From the NCBI GenBank assembly GCA_919901855.1, contig CAKKQC010000059.1, positions 1 through 33,634 of the forward strand: a stretch of 33,634 bases of DNA, read 5' to 3'. Under the pieces are notes generated by a model, which did not search any database, was not told where the DNA came from, and worked only from the letters and a program-made list of their open reading frames with translations. The stretch is from a bacterium (GTDB lineage: Bacteria > Oederibacteriota > CAKKQC01). Made by a program: the position numbers and the translations under genes. Shown in pieces: positions 24,764-32,683 of the stretch (positions within the stretch are counted from its first letter, which is position 1; the number at the start of each line of letters is the position of its first letter).

Positions 24764-27391
24764 CTACGTGCCCCGGGTGATCAGGTAAGCGCCATCGCGG
24801 TGGTCCACGAGGGCGCGGTCACCCTCCTTGAACTCGCCCTGCAGTAGGCGGAGGGCGAGCGGGTTCGTGATGACCTCCTGGATCTTGCGGCGCAGGGGCC
24901 GGGCGCCGAAGGCGCGGTCGAAGCCGTCCTTCGTGAGCTGCTCCTTCGCGGCCGCCGTGACCTCGAGCGCGAGGCCCCGGATCCCCATGGTCTTCGCCAG
25001 GAGCGCGAGCTGGAGGTCCACGATCCGGAGCAGGTGTTCGAGCCCAAGGCTGTGGAAGATCACGACTTCGTCCAGCCGGTTCAGGAACTCGGGCCGGAAG
25101 AACTTCTTCACCTCGCTCAGCACCTCCGCGCGGCCCGCCCGCTCCTCCTCGGCCTCCTTCTCCGTCTGCCCGCCGAGGGCGAACCCGAGCGCGGCCTGGG
25201 TCGCGTGCGCGAGATGCTCCCCGCCGAGGTTCGAGGTCATGATGAGAACCGTGTTCCGGAAGTTGACCGTCCGGCCGTGGCCGTCCGTGAGCCGCCCGTC
25301 GTCCAGCACTTGCAGGAGGACGTTGAGCACCTCGGGGTGGGCCTTCTCCACCTCGTCGAAGAGCACGACCGCGTAGGGCTTGCGCCGGATCTGCTCGGTC
25401 AGGCCCCCGGCCTCGTCGTACCCGACGTAGCCGGGCGGAGCGCCGATCAATCTCGACACCGTGTGCTTCTCCATGAACTCGGACATGTCCACGCGGATGA
25501 TCGCGCGCTCGTCGCCGAATAGATACTCGGCCAGCGCCCGGGCCAGCTCCGTCTTCCCCACGCCCGTGGGCCCGAGGAAGAGGAAGGACCCGATCGGGCG
25601 CCGGATGTCGCCGAGCCCCGACCGGCTCCGCCGGATCGCGTCCGCCACGGCCTTGACCGCCTCGTCCTGGCCCACGACGCGCTGGCGGACCGCGTCCTCC
25701 ATCTTCGCGAGCTTCTCGGTCTCGCTCTGGAGCATGCGCGTGACCGGAATCCCGGTCCAGCGCGCCACGACGGACGCGATGTCCTCCTCGTTGACCTCCT
25801 CCTTGATCAGGCGCGCGCCGTTGGCGCTCGCGAGCGCCGTCTGCGCCCGCTCGAGGTCCCGGTCGAGCTGGGGCTGGGTCCCGTATTTTATCTCGGCCGC
25901 GCGGGAGAGGTCCCCGTCGCGCAGGGCCTTGGCCTCCTCGACCTTGGTCACGTCGATGGCCTTGCGGATGCCGCGCAGCTCGTCGACGGCCTTCTTCTCG
26001 GTCTCCCACCGGCCGCGCAGGCCCAGCCGCTCGGTCTCGTCCTTCTGGAGCTCCGCCTCGACCTCGCCCAGCCGCTTCTTTGCCGGCTCGTCGCCCTCCT
26101 TCATGAGCGCCTCGCGCTCGATCTTGAGCTGCTGCACCCGGCGCTCGAGCTTGTCCAGGTTCTCCGGCAGGCTGTCGGACTCGAGCTGGAGCTTGGCCCC
26201 GGCCTCGTCCACGAGGTCGATGGCCTTGTCCGGCAGGAACCGGTCCGAGATGTACCGGTCCGACAGGTTCGCGGCCGCCACGAGCGCCGCGTCCCTGATC
26301 CGGATCCCGTGGTGGATCTCGTAGCGCTCGCGCAGGCCCCGCAGGATCGAGATCGTCTCCTCCACGCTCGGCGGCTCGACCATGACGGGCTGGAACCGGC
26401 GCTCGAGCGCCGCATCCTTCTCGATCTTCTTCCGGTACTCGTCCAGCGTCGTCGCCCCGATGCACCGGAGCTCCCCGCGCGCGAGCGCCGGCTTGAGCAT
26501 GTTGGAGGCATCGATCGCCCCTTCGGCTCCGCCGGCGCCCACGACCGTGTGGAGCTCGTCGATGAACAGGATGAACTGGCCCTGGCTCTGGGTCAGCTCC
26601 TTCAGGACCGCCTTCAGCCGGTCCTCGAACTCGCCCCGGAACTTGGTCCCCGCGATGAGCGCCCCCATATCCAGGGCCATGAGCCGCTTCCCCCGCAGGG
26701 CCTCTGGCACGTCGCCCGTCGCGATGCGCTGGGCCAGCCCCTCGACGATCGCGGTCTTGCCCACCCCGGGCTCCCCGATCAGGACCGGGTTGTTCTTGGT
26801 CTTGCGCGCGAGGACCTGCTGGACCCGCCGGACCTCGTTCTCGCGCCCGATCACGGGGTCGAGCCGGCCCTTCCGGGCCGCGTCCGTGAGGTCCCGGCAG
26901 TAGCGCTCTAGCGCCGCGTACTTGTCCTCGGGCGCGGCGTCGGTCACGCGCTGGCCCCCGCGCACCGCCTGGAGGGCCTTCCAGATCGCGTCCTTCGTCA
27001 GCCCGGCGTTCTTGAGCGTCTTCGCCGGCTCGTCGATGGAGGGTTCGAGCATCGCGAGCAGCAGGTGCTCGACCGACAGGAACTCGTCCTTGAGGTGCTG
27101 GGCTTCCTCCCACGCGATCTGCATGACGCGGTTGAGCCGCGGACCCATCGTGTGGCCCTGAAGGCCTTCGATCACCGGGAGCCGGTCCGCGAGCTTGGCG
27201 ACGGACGAGTCGAGGGCGGCGAGGTCCGTTCCCGTCTTGGCCACGACCTGCCGGACGATGCCCTGCTCGTCGCGCAGCAGGACGAGCAGGACGTGTTCGG
27301 GCTCGATGGCCTGATGGCTCATCGAGTCCGCGAGGTCACTGGCGCCCTGGAGGGCCTCCTGGACCTTGAGCGTGAGCTTGTCCCATCGCAT
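24764..27391 (-). CDS. clpB: ClpB disaggregase chaperone
   Basis: 875 aa. Hexameric AAA+ machine that, with DnaK, pulls apart aggregated proteins after heat or other stress. Order: Clp N-domain (residues 1-145, two repeats), AAA-1 with Walker [10 protein letters not shown] and [13 protein letters not shown], the coiled-coil M-domain (about 405-530) that separates ClpB from ClpA and ClpC, and AAA-2 with [33 protein letters not shown] and [18 protein letters not shown]. There is no ClpP-binding loop evident. ATG 27391 has AGGAG upstream. The gene is preceded by a sigma-54-like promoter and by an NtrC-type regulator gene on the same strand. Confidence 0.97.
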   Translation of the reverse strand: MRWDKLTLKVQEALQGASDLADSMSHQAIEPEHVLLVLLRDEQGIVRQVVAKTGTDLAALDSSVAKLADRLPVIEGLQGHTMGPRLNRVMQIAWEEAQHLKDEFLSVEHLLLAMLEPSIDEPAKTLKNAGLTKDAIWKALQAVRGGQRVTDAAPEDKYAALERYCRDLTDAARKGRLDPVIGRENEVRRVQQVLARKTKNNPVLIGEPGVGKTAIVEGLAQRIATGDVPEALRGKRLMALDMGALIAGTKFRGEFEDRLKAVLKELTQSQGQFILFIDELHTVVGAGGAEGAIDASNMLKPALARGELRCIGATTLDEYRKKIEKDAALERRFQPVMVEPPSVEETISILRGLRERYEIHHGIRIRDAALVAAANLSDRYISDRFLPDKAIDLVDEAGAKLQLESDSLPENLDKLERRVQQLKIEREALMKEGDEPAKKRLGEVEAELQKDETERLGLRGRWETEKKAVDELRGIRKAIDVTKVEEAKALRDGDLSRAAEIKYGTQPQLDRDLERAQTALASANGARLIKEEVNEEDIASVVARWTGIPVTRMLQSETEKLAKMEDAVRQRVVGQDEAVKAVADAIRRSRSGLGDIRRPIGSFLFLGPTGVGKTELARALAEYLFGDERAIIRVDMSEFMEKHTVSRLIGAPPGYVGYDEAGGLTEQIRRKPYAVVLFDEVEKAHPEVLNVLLQVLDDGRLTDGHGRTVNFRNTVLIMTSNLGGEHLAHATQAALGFALGGQTEKEAEEERAGRAEVLSEVKKFFRPEFLNRLDEVVIFHSLGLEHLLRIVDLQLALLAKTMGIRGLALEVTAAAKEQLTKDGFDRAFGARPLRRKIQEVITNPLALRLLQGEFKEGDRALVDHRDGAYLITRGT

Positions 27392-27414
27392 CCTGTTCTC
27401 CTGCCCCTACTCTC

Positions 27415-27430
27415 TGCAACCCGGATGCCG
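27415..27430 (-). promoter_or_regulatory. Candidate sigma-54 (-24/-12) promoter of clpB
   Basis: The minus strand reads CGGCAT-CCGGG-TTGCA. Against TGGCAC-N5-TTGCW the GGCA core and the whole TTGCA are intact, and the invariant GG and GC dinucleotides are exactly 10 nt apart. The -12 C is 25 nt before the clpB ATG, so transcription would begin near 27404 with AGGAG inside the short leader. No comparable sigma-70 pair was found in 27392-27491. Confidence 0.5.
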
Positions 27431-27477
27431 GGACGATATTGCTTGGAAATTCAGGGGAACAGAAACCGGCGGGACGC

Positions 27478-27488
27478 TGAACGCTTCA
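27478..27488 (-). promoter_or_regulatory. Dyad, possible upstream activator site for clpB
   Basis: TGAA-CGC-TTCA is a perfect dyad centred about 80 nt upstream of the predicted sigma-54 start, a usual distance for NtrC-family binding sites. A second, looser TTC-N4-GAA dyad lies near 27451. Binding is inferred from position only; short dyads occur by chance. Confidence 0.3.
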
Positions 27489-27491
27489 AAA

Positions 27492-28886
27492 TCAAACGGT
27501 GATGCCGTATTCCTTGATCTTGCGCCAGAGGGTGGAGCGCGAGATACCCAGCCGCTTCGCGACCTCGGTCTGGTTGCCACCGAGCTTCCTTAGGGTCCAG
27601 GCGATGAGGTCCTGCTCGGCCCGCGCGATCGTCTTGAACTCGCCGCCGGGCTCCGGCCCCGGCGCGACCGCGGGAGCCGGTCGCCCCGCCGGCCCCGTCA
27701 GCAGCCGGTCGCGCGACGCGCCCGTCACGACCTGGAGCGGCAGGTCCTCGATCCGCACGAGCTGGTGGTCCGCCATGACCACCGCGTGCTCGACGAGGTT
27801 CCGCAGCTCCCGGATGTTCCCCGGAAAGTCGTACCGCCCGATCACGGAGAGGGCCTCCGGGGAGAACCCCGCCGTATTCTTCCCGAACCGCCGGTTCGCG
27901 TCGGCGAGGAAGTGAAGGAGCAGCGGCGGAACATCCTCGGGCCGGTCGCGGAGCGCGGGCAGGTGAATCTGGACTACGTTGAGCCGGAACCAGAGGTCCT
28001 CGCGGAACCGCCCCTGCCGCACGTCCTCGGCGAGGTCCCGGTTGGTCGCAGCCAGGACCCGCACGTCGGCCCGGATCGGCGCCGTGTCCCCCACCCGCCG
28101 GATCTCGTGGTCCTCGAGCGCGCGCAGGAGCTTGACCTGGGCCGCCAAGGGCAGCTCCCCCACCTCGTCCAGGAGCATCGTGCCCCCGTGCGCGATCTCG
28201 AACAGGCCCTTCTTGTCGGCCACCGCGTCCGTGAACGAGCCCGCCTTGTGGCCGAAGAGCTCGCTCTCGACGAGATTATCCGGAATCGCGCCGCAGTTCA
28301 CGGTCACGAACGGCCGGTCGGCCCGCGGCGAGAGCCGCTGGATCATCCGGGCGACCAGCTCCTTGCCCACCCCGGTCTCGCCCGTGATGACGACCGAGGA
28401 GTCGGTCGGCGCCACCTTGGCCGCGAGCCGCAGGACCCGCCGCATGGCCAGGCTCTTGCCCACGACGCCGTGGTACGCGAACGGCGCCTCCTCGCCCTCG
28501 GGGGGCGTGGACGCCGGGACCGGGGCCTCGGCCAGCGCGAGCCGCTTGAGCACGATCACGAGGTCGGCCGGGCGGATGGGCTTCAAGAGGAGCGAGGACG
28601 GCGTCTGCATGCCGGCCCGCAGCGCGGCCTCGGCGTCCTGGGGCGCGGCGGTCAGCACGACCCCGGCGCGCGGCGAGCGCGCGCGAAGGAAGTGCAGGAG
28701 GGAGGCCTCCTCCTGCCCGAGGACCCGGACGTCGATCACGGCGAGGTCCCAGGTCGAGCGGGAGGCGGTCTCGAATTCCGTGCCGGACTGGGCGAGGGTG
28801 ACGCGGTGTCCCTCGGCCTCGAGCGCCTCACGCCATCCCTCGGCGACTAGGCGGTCCGGTTCAGCGATCAGTGTTCTCAGTGGCAT
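27492..28886 (-). CDS. NtrC-family sigma-54-type response regulator
   Basis: 464 aa. Receiver domain (1-120) with acidic pocket Glu9/Asp11, probable phospho-acceptor Asp52 (VIDVRV) and conserved Lys102 (LLLKP). The AAA+ domain (about 138-370) has Walker A GETGVGKE, MLLDEVGELP, RFREDLWFRLNV and the sigma-54-contact loop reading GSFTDA instead of GAFTGA; the Phe and Thr that contact sigma-54 are kept, so activity remains plausible. The C-terminal Fis-type helix-turn-helix (425-464) is GNQTEVAKRLGISRSTLWRKIKEYG. No histidine kinase is nearby. ATG 28886 lies 15 nt after the tRNA-Asp 3' end without a Shine-Dalgarno. Best guess at a target is the adjacent clpB. Confidence 0.92.
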   Translation of the reverse strand: MPLRTLIAEPDRLVAEGWREALEAEGHRVTLAQSGTEFETASRSTWDLAVIDVRVLGQEEASLLHFLRARSPRAGVVLTAAPQDAEAALRAGMQTPSSLLLKPIRPADLVIVLKRLALAEAPVPASTPPEGEEAPFAYHGVVGKSLAMRRVLRLAAKVAPTDSSVVITGETGVGKELVARMIQRLSPRADRPFVTVNCGAIPDNLVESELFGHKAGSFTDAVADKKGLFEIAHGGTMLLDEVGELPLAAQVKLLRALEDHEIRRVGDTAPIRADVRVLAATNRDLAEDVRQGRFREDLWFRLNVVQIHLPALRDRPEDVPPLLLHFLADANRRFGKNTAGFSPEALSVIGRYDFPGNIRELRNLVEHAVVMADHQLVRIEDLPLQVVTGASRDRLLTGPAGRPAPAVAPGPEPGGEFKTIARAEQDLIAWTLRKLGGNQTEVAKRLGISRSTLWRKIKEYGITV

Positions 28887-28901
28887 GCGAGGTTAAGAAG
28901 C

Positions 28902-28977
28902 CGGGGAAGACGGGATTTGAACCCGCGGTCTCCGCCGTGACAGGGCGGCGTGTTGGACCAGGCTACACCACTTCCCC
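28902..28977 (-). tRNA. tRNA-Asp (anticodon GTC)
   Basis: 76 nt forming a full cloverleaf on the minus strand: acceptor GGGGAAG/CTTCCCC with discriminator G73; D-arm GTGT..ACAC; anticodon stem CCGCC/GGCGG closing the loop CTGTCAC, anticodon GTC; T-arm GCGGG-TTCAAAT-CCCGT. CCA is not encoded and must be added. It lies directly upstream of the NtrC-type regulator on the same strand. Confidence 0.97.
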
Positions 28978-29051
28978 ATTATGTGATCGGGTTCGCAGTC
29001 TCTCAGCAAAGCCGCTCCAGCTGGAGGCGAAGCCCCCCGCCTACGCGGCTA

Positions 29052-29104
29052 CCGAGCGCGGCCGCGCTCCGCGGCCGAGGCGTCGCTTCGACGACCGCGC
29101 TCGG
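29052..29104. repeat. Nested inverted repeats between galT and tRNA-Asp
   Basis: CCGAGCGCGG (29052-29061) pairs perfectly with CCGCGCTCGG (29095-29104). Inside lies a small hairpin CGTCG-CTT-CGACG (29081-29093). The left arm also forms its own perfect 16-nt palindrome GAGCGCGGCCGCGCTC (29054-29069), so two alternative folds compete. It is 56 nt beyond the galT stop and may act as a galT terminator. The rest of the 28978-29159 spacer shows no gene. Confidence 0.6.
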
Positions 29105-29122
29105 CTCCAAGATACCTTCTTA

Positions 29123-29150
29123 GACTATCGGGCGGGAGTACCATTGCGCA
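29123..29150 (-). promoter_or_regulatory. Possible promoter for tRNA-Asp and regulator
   Basis: On the minus strand TTGCGC (29145-29150) and GATAGT (29123-29128) are 16 bp apart. The match is moderate, and transcription from it would pass through the inverted repeats before reaching the tRNA. Confidence 0.25.
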
Positions 29151-29159
29151 AGCGGTCGC

Positions 29160-30158
29160 TTAGACTGCGGCTCCGCGCATGAACTCGGCAGCCTCCTCGG
29201 GGGGCGTCGGGTTGATGTAAAACCCCGATCCCCACTCGAATCCGGCGACCCGCGTGAGCCGGGGCATGACCTCGATATGCCAGTGGTACACCTCGTGGTC
29301 CCGCCCCTGAATCGGCTCGGTGTGGATGACGAAGTTGTAGGGGGGGTCGTCCAGGACCTGGCGCATCCGCCGCAGGGTCTCCCGGAGGGCCGACCCGCAC
29401 GCCGCCAGGTCCGCCGGACCGCACGCGCCGAAATCGGACTGGTGGTCCTTCGGGATGATCCAGGTCTCGAAGGGGAACCGGGACGCGAACGGCGTGATCA
29501 CGGCCACCCGGTCGTTCTCGAGCACGACACGCTTGTGCGAGGCCAACTCCTCCCGGATCATGTCGCAGAAGACGCACCGCTCGCGCAGTTCGAAGTATTT
29601 CCGGCTCCCGTTCAACTCGCTGGCCACCCGGATCGGGACGACCGGCGTCGCGATGAGCTGGGAGTGCGGGTGCTCGAGCGTCGCCCCGGCGCTCTCCCCG
29701 TGGTTCCGGAAGATGAGGACGTACCGGAACCGGTTGTCCTTCCGGAGGTCGACGCTCCGCTCCCGGAACGCGCGCATGACTCCCTCGATCCCGGACTGGT
29801 CGAGGTCGGGCAGGTCCCGGTCGTGCTCCTCGCTCTCGATGATGACCTCGTGCGCCCCGATCCCGTTCATCATGTCGAACATGCCCTCGCCCCGCCGGTC
29901 CAGGGTCCCCTCGATGCGCAGGGCCGGAAACCGGTTGGGCACCACGCGGAGCGTCCACCCGGCCGAGTTGGGCTCCCCGCCGTTGCCGCGGTACGCCATG
30001 ATCTCGGGCGGCGTCATCGCCTCGTTCCCGGCGCAGAAGGGGCACACACCCGTGGGCTTGATCGACCGCTCGGACAGGAAGTCCCGGGGTCGCTTGGCCC
30101 GTTCGCTGGCGATAATGACCCAGCGGCCGGTGATTGGATCTTTGCGGAGGTCTGCCAT
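29160..30158 (-). CDS. galT: Galactose-1-phosphate uridylyltransferase
   Basis: 332 aa. Leloir-pathway enzyme exchanging UMP between UDP-glucose and galactose-1-phosphate. Zinc-type cysteines Cys39 and Cys42 (CPFCAGNE) with CVFCDMI later, and the active-site HPH in TLEHPHSQLIATP, where His165 would carry the UMP. VYHWHIEVMPRLTR near the C-terminus is also typical. ATG 30158 is chosen because AAGGA precedes it and a strong promoter lies just upstream; the in-frame TTG at 30209 is part of that promoter's -35. It may process galactose released by the GH2 enzyme (inference). No other gal genes are present. Confidence 0.95.
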   Translation of the reverse strand: MADLRKDPITGRWVIIASERAKRPRDFLSERSIKPTGVCPFCAGNEAMTPPEIMAYRGNGGEPNSAGWTLRVVPNRFPALRIEGTLDRRGEGMFDMMNGIGAHEVIIESEEHDRDLPDLDQSGIEGVMRAFRERSVDLRKDNRFRYVLIFRNHGESAGATLEHPHSQLIATPVVPIRVASELNGSRKYFELRERCVFCDMIREELASHKRVVLENDRVAVITPFASRFPFETWIIPKDHQSDFGACGPADLAACGSALRETLRRMRQVLDDPPYNFVIHTEPIQGRDHEVYHWHIEVMPRLTRVAGFEWGSGFYINPTPPEEAAEFMRGAAV

Positions 30159-30180
30159 GAAAATCGTTCCTTGGCCGACA

Positions 30181-30209
30181 GTTTTATCATCCACGCGCGG
30201 GAGTGTCAA
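30181..30209 (-). promoter_or_regulatory. Sigma-70 promoter of galT
   Basis: Minus strand TTGACA (30204-30209, perfect -35), 17-bp spacer, TAAAAC (30181-30186, 4 of 6). The -10 ends 22 nt before ATG 30158, with the AAGGA ribosome site between. It rules out the longer galT reading from 30209. Confidence 0.6.
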
Positions 30210-30237
30210 GGCGTTCCAAAATGCAACGGCCCCGCGA

Positions 30238-30266
30238 TTGCCCTCCGTCCTCCGTTAGCTCATACT
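30238..30266 (+). promoter_or_regulatory. Promoter of the nfeD-SPFH operon
   Basis: TTGCCC (30238-30243), 17-bp spacer, CATACT (30261-30266, 5 of 6 to TATACT-type -10). The predicted start falls near 30273, only a few nucleotides before ATG 30277, so the mRNA would be almost leaderless and the in-frame GTG at 30268 would lie outside it. Confidence 0.45.
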
Positions 30267-30276
30267 AGTGACCGCC

Positions 30277-31728
30277 ATGAGGAACATGAAATTGACCCCC
30301 GGGTTCATCGGCCTCGCCCTGATCGTCTCGATCGCGGCGCCGGGGGGCGCCGTGACGCCGAAGGCCGGCCCGGTGAAGACGACGGCCAAGGCCGCGGCGT
30401 CCGCAGAGCCCGCCAAACCCGTCGCGAAGCCGGTCGCGGCCTCGCCGAAGACCCCGGCGGAGCCCGTCCCGACGAATCCCAATCTCGCGCCGATCGTCGT
30501 CCTGTCGATCGAAGGCATCATCGATCCCGTGATGGTCAAGTACGTGGGGCGCGGCTACGAGGTCGCGAAGGAGCGCCACGCCCAGTGCGTGCTCCTGAAG
30601 ATCAGCACCCCGGGCGGTCTCGAGGGCTCGATGCGCGAGATCGTGCAAGCGACCCTGAACTCTCCCGTCCCCACGATCGCCTACGTGACCCCGCGCGGCA
30701 CCCGCGCCGCCTCCGCGGGCGCTTTCATCCTTCTGGCCTGCCACCTGACCGCCATGTCCCCGGGCACGACGATGGGCGCCGCGCACCCGGTCGGGGGCAA
30801 GGGCGAGGACATCGGCGGCACGCTCAACACCAAGATCACGAACGACACGTCCGCCTTCATCCGCAGCCTGGCGAAGCAGCGCGGGCGCAGCGAGACGCTG
30901 GCCGAGGACCTCGTCCGCAAGAGCCTGTCCTTCAACGAGACCGAGGCGCTCAAGCGCAAGCTCGTGGACGCCGTGGCCGAGGACGACGCCCAGCTCTTCG
31001 CCGACTTCGACGGCCGGACGGTCGTCGTCGAGGGCCGCAAGATCGTCCTGCACCTTGTCGGCGCCCCGGTCGTGGACGTCGGCATGGGCCTGCGCGAGAA
31101 GTTCTTCCACATCCTCGCGAACCCGGAGCTCGCGTACATCCTGCTCACCCTTGGCACGCTCGGCCTCATCTTCGAACTCCAGAACCCGCACGGCATCACG
31201 GGCATCCTTGGGGCCGTCTTCCTCATCATGGCCCTGATCTCGCTCTCGATCCTGCCGTTCAGCGTCGGCGGACTCCTGCTCATGGCCCTCGGCGTCGGGC
31301 TCTTCGTGGCCGAACTCAAGCTCCAGACGCACGGCGGGCTGGCCATCGCGGGCGCCATCTGCCTCCTGCTGGGCTCCCTCATGCTCTTCGGCCCCGTCGA
31401 GCCGTTCTGGCACGTATCCCACGCCCTCATCTACGCCATGGTCATCCTCATCTCGTCCGTCTTCGTCCTGCTCATCGGCCTCGGGCTCGGCGCCCTGCGC
31501 CGGCCCGCGTCCGTCGGCCGGGAATCCATGATCGGGGCGAAGGGCGTGGCCCTGACCGAGCTCGCGCCGGGCGGCCAGGTCCACTTGCAGGGCGAGGACT
31601 GGACCGCCGTCCTCGCCGAGGGCGCGGCGCCGATCCGCAGGGGCGACAAGGTCATCGTGAAATCCGTGCAGGGACTGACACTGGAAGTTGAACCCGCGGC
31701 GGGCGCGCCCAAAGCGCCCGGCGCCTGA
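30277..31728 (+). CDS. NfeD-family membrane-bound ClpP-class serine protease (long form)
   Basis: 483 aa. Signal or anchor segment at residues 7-25, a Lys/Ala/Pro-rich linker, then a ClpP/SppA-like protease domain (about 70-235) with the catalytic dyad Ser146 (RAASAGAF) and Lys186 (TKITNDTSAF). Four to five membrane helices follow (about 280-405) and a C-terminal OB-fold NfeD domain (about 415-475; VGRESMIGAKGVALTEL, GEDWTAVLAEGAAPIRRGDKV). Long NfeD proteins are known to cleave the C-terminal region of partner stomatins, and the SPFH gene is immediately downstream. ATG 30277 is chosen from the promoter position. Active at the cytoplasmic membrane. Confidence 0.93.
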   Translation: MRNMKLTPGFIGLALIVSIAAPGGAVTPKAGPVKTTAKAAASAEPAKPVAKPVAASPKTPAEPVPTNPNLAPIVVLSIEGIIDPVMVKYVGRGYEVAKERHAQCVLLKISTPGGLEGSMREIVQATLNSPVPTIAYVTPRGTRAASAGAFILLACHLTAMSPGTTMGAAHPVGGKGEDIGGTLNTKITNDTSAFIRSLAKQRGRSETLAEDLVRKSLSFNETEALKRKLVDAVAEDDAQLFADFDGRTVVVEGRKIVLHLVGAPVVDVGMGLREKFFHILANPELAYILLTLGTLGLIFELQNPHGITGILGAVFLIMALISLSILPFSVGGLLLMALGVGLFVAELKLQTHGGLAIAGAICLLLGSLMLFGPVEPFWHVSHALIYAMVILISSVFVLLIGLGLGALRRPASVGRESMIGAKGVALTELAPGGQVHLQGEDWTAVLAEGAAPIRRGDKVIVKSVQGLTLEVEPAAGAPKAPGA

Positions 31729-31742
31729 AGGAGGACCCAAGT

Positions 31743-32612
31743 ATGATTCCGATCACGTCCATGTTCATGGGCGCCGTGCTGTTCGTCTTCGTGATCCTGG
31801 CGTTCATGACGATCAAGATCGTCCCCGCCTACCGCCGGATCGTCGTGCTCCGGCTGGGCAAGTTCCACGGGGTCCGGGCCGACGGCGTCCAGCTCATCTG
31901 GCCGATCATCGACTCCCCCATCTGGGTGGACATCCGGGAGAACTTCCTCGAGATCCCCCAGCAGACCTGCATCACCAAGGATAACGCGCCGATCAACATC
32001 GACTTCCTGATCTACTGGAAGGTCGTCGATCCCGCGAACTCGGTCCTCCAGGTCCGGAACTTCATGGGCGCCGCCCAGGGCATCGCGATGACGACCCTGC
32101 GGGCCGTCATCGGCGACCTCTCCCTCGACGAGGTGCTGGCCAAGCGGGACCAGATCAACCAGGTCCTGCGCAGCAAGCTCGACGAGGTCACGGAGCGCTG
32201 GGGCGTCAAGATCACGACGGTCGAGATCCGCGAGATCCAGCCGCCGCGGGAAGTCCAGGACGCGATGAACAAGCAGATGGCCGCCGAGCGGAACCGCCGC
32301 GCGGTCGTCCTGCAGGCCGACGGTGAGCGGGAAGCCGCCATCATGGTCGCGCAGGGGCAGAAGCAGTCCGAGATCCTGAAGGCCGAAGGCGACCGGCAGG
32401 CCGCGATCCTGCGCGCCGAAGGTTACGCCCTCGCGATCTCCAAGATCTTCGAGGAAGCCCGCAAGATCGACGACAAGACGATGGCCCTGCAGTACCTGGA
32501 GACGCTCAAGAAGCTCGGCGAGGGTGCGTCCACGAAGTGGATCATCCCGATGGAGATGGCGTCCCTGGTCAGCGGCTTCGCGCAGAACATCAAGACCGCG
32601 GCGTCGAAGTAG
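31743..32612 (+). CDS. SPFH/stomatin-like protein (slipin)
   Basis: 289 aa. One N-terminal membrane helix (residues 7-25), then the SPFH/Band 7 domain (YRRIVVLRLGKFHGVRADGVQLIWPIID, TKDNAPINIDFLIYWKVVDP, LDEVLAKRDQINQVL), an Ala/Glu-rich coiled-coil (AAERNRRAVVLQADGEREAA, then KAEGDRQAAILRAEGYA) and a hydrophobic C-terminus (STKWIIPMEMASLVSGF). Slipins form membrane oligomers and are the classical partners of NfeD proteases, which cut the C-terminal hydrophobic region. GGAGG lies 8 nt before ATG 31743, 14 nt after the nfeD stop, so it is one operon. Confidence 0.95.
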   Translation: MIPITSMFMGAVLFVFVILAFMTIKIVPAYRRIVVLRLGKFHGVRADGVQLIWPIIDSPIWVDIRENFLEIPQQTCITKDNAPINIDFLIYWKVVDPANSVLQVRNFMGAAQGIAMTTLRAVIGDLSLDEVLAKRDQINQVLRSKLDEVTERWGVKITTVEIREIQPPREVQDAMNKQMAAERNRRAVVLQADGEREAAIMVAQGQKQSEILKAEGDRQAAILRAEGYALAISKIFEEARKIDDKTMALQYLETLKKLGEGASTKWIIPMEMASLVSGFAQNIKTAASK

Positions 32613-32635
32613 CTTCCGCTCCCGCGGCTCTCACG

Positions 32636-32665
32636 CGCCGGCCGGCGGCCTTCCGCCGGCCGGCG
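32636..32665 (+). terminator. Strong hairpin terminator after the NfeD-SPFH operon
   Basis: CGCCGGCCGGCGG (32636-32648), loop CCTT, CCGCCGGCCGGCG (32653-32665): 13 perfect base pairs, 24 nt after the stop. Only TT follows, so Rho-independent release is not certain, but the position and stability fit a terminator. Confidence 0.6.
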
Positions 32666-32671
32666 TTGCCG

Positions 32672-32677
32672 TATAAT
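32672..32677 (+). promoter_or_regulatory. Perfect -10 box directly before hicB
   Basis: TATAAT, a full consensus match, ends 6 nt before ATG 32684; transcription would start at about the A of the ATG. There is no good -35 (the terminator stem occupies it) and no Shine-Dalgarno, which fits a leaderless mRNA. Confidence 0.5.
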
Positions 32678-32683
32678 CCAATC

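Noticed and set aside
28902-28977. Archaeal-like appearance of the tRNA-Asp (TGGTGTAGCC D-arm, TTCAAAT loop)
   Set aside because: Surrounding genes are plainly bacterial, and the T-loop sequence is also common in bacteria; not enough to claim transfer.
29277-31691. 804-codon plus-strand frame across galT and nfeD
   Set aside because: It crosses a divergent promoter region and opposes galT; it is an artefact of scarce stop codons at high GC.
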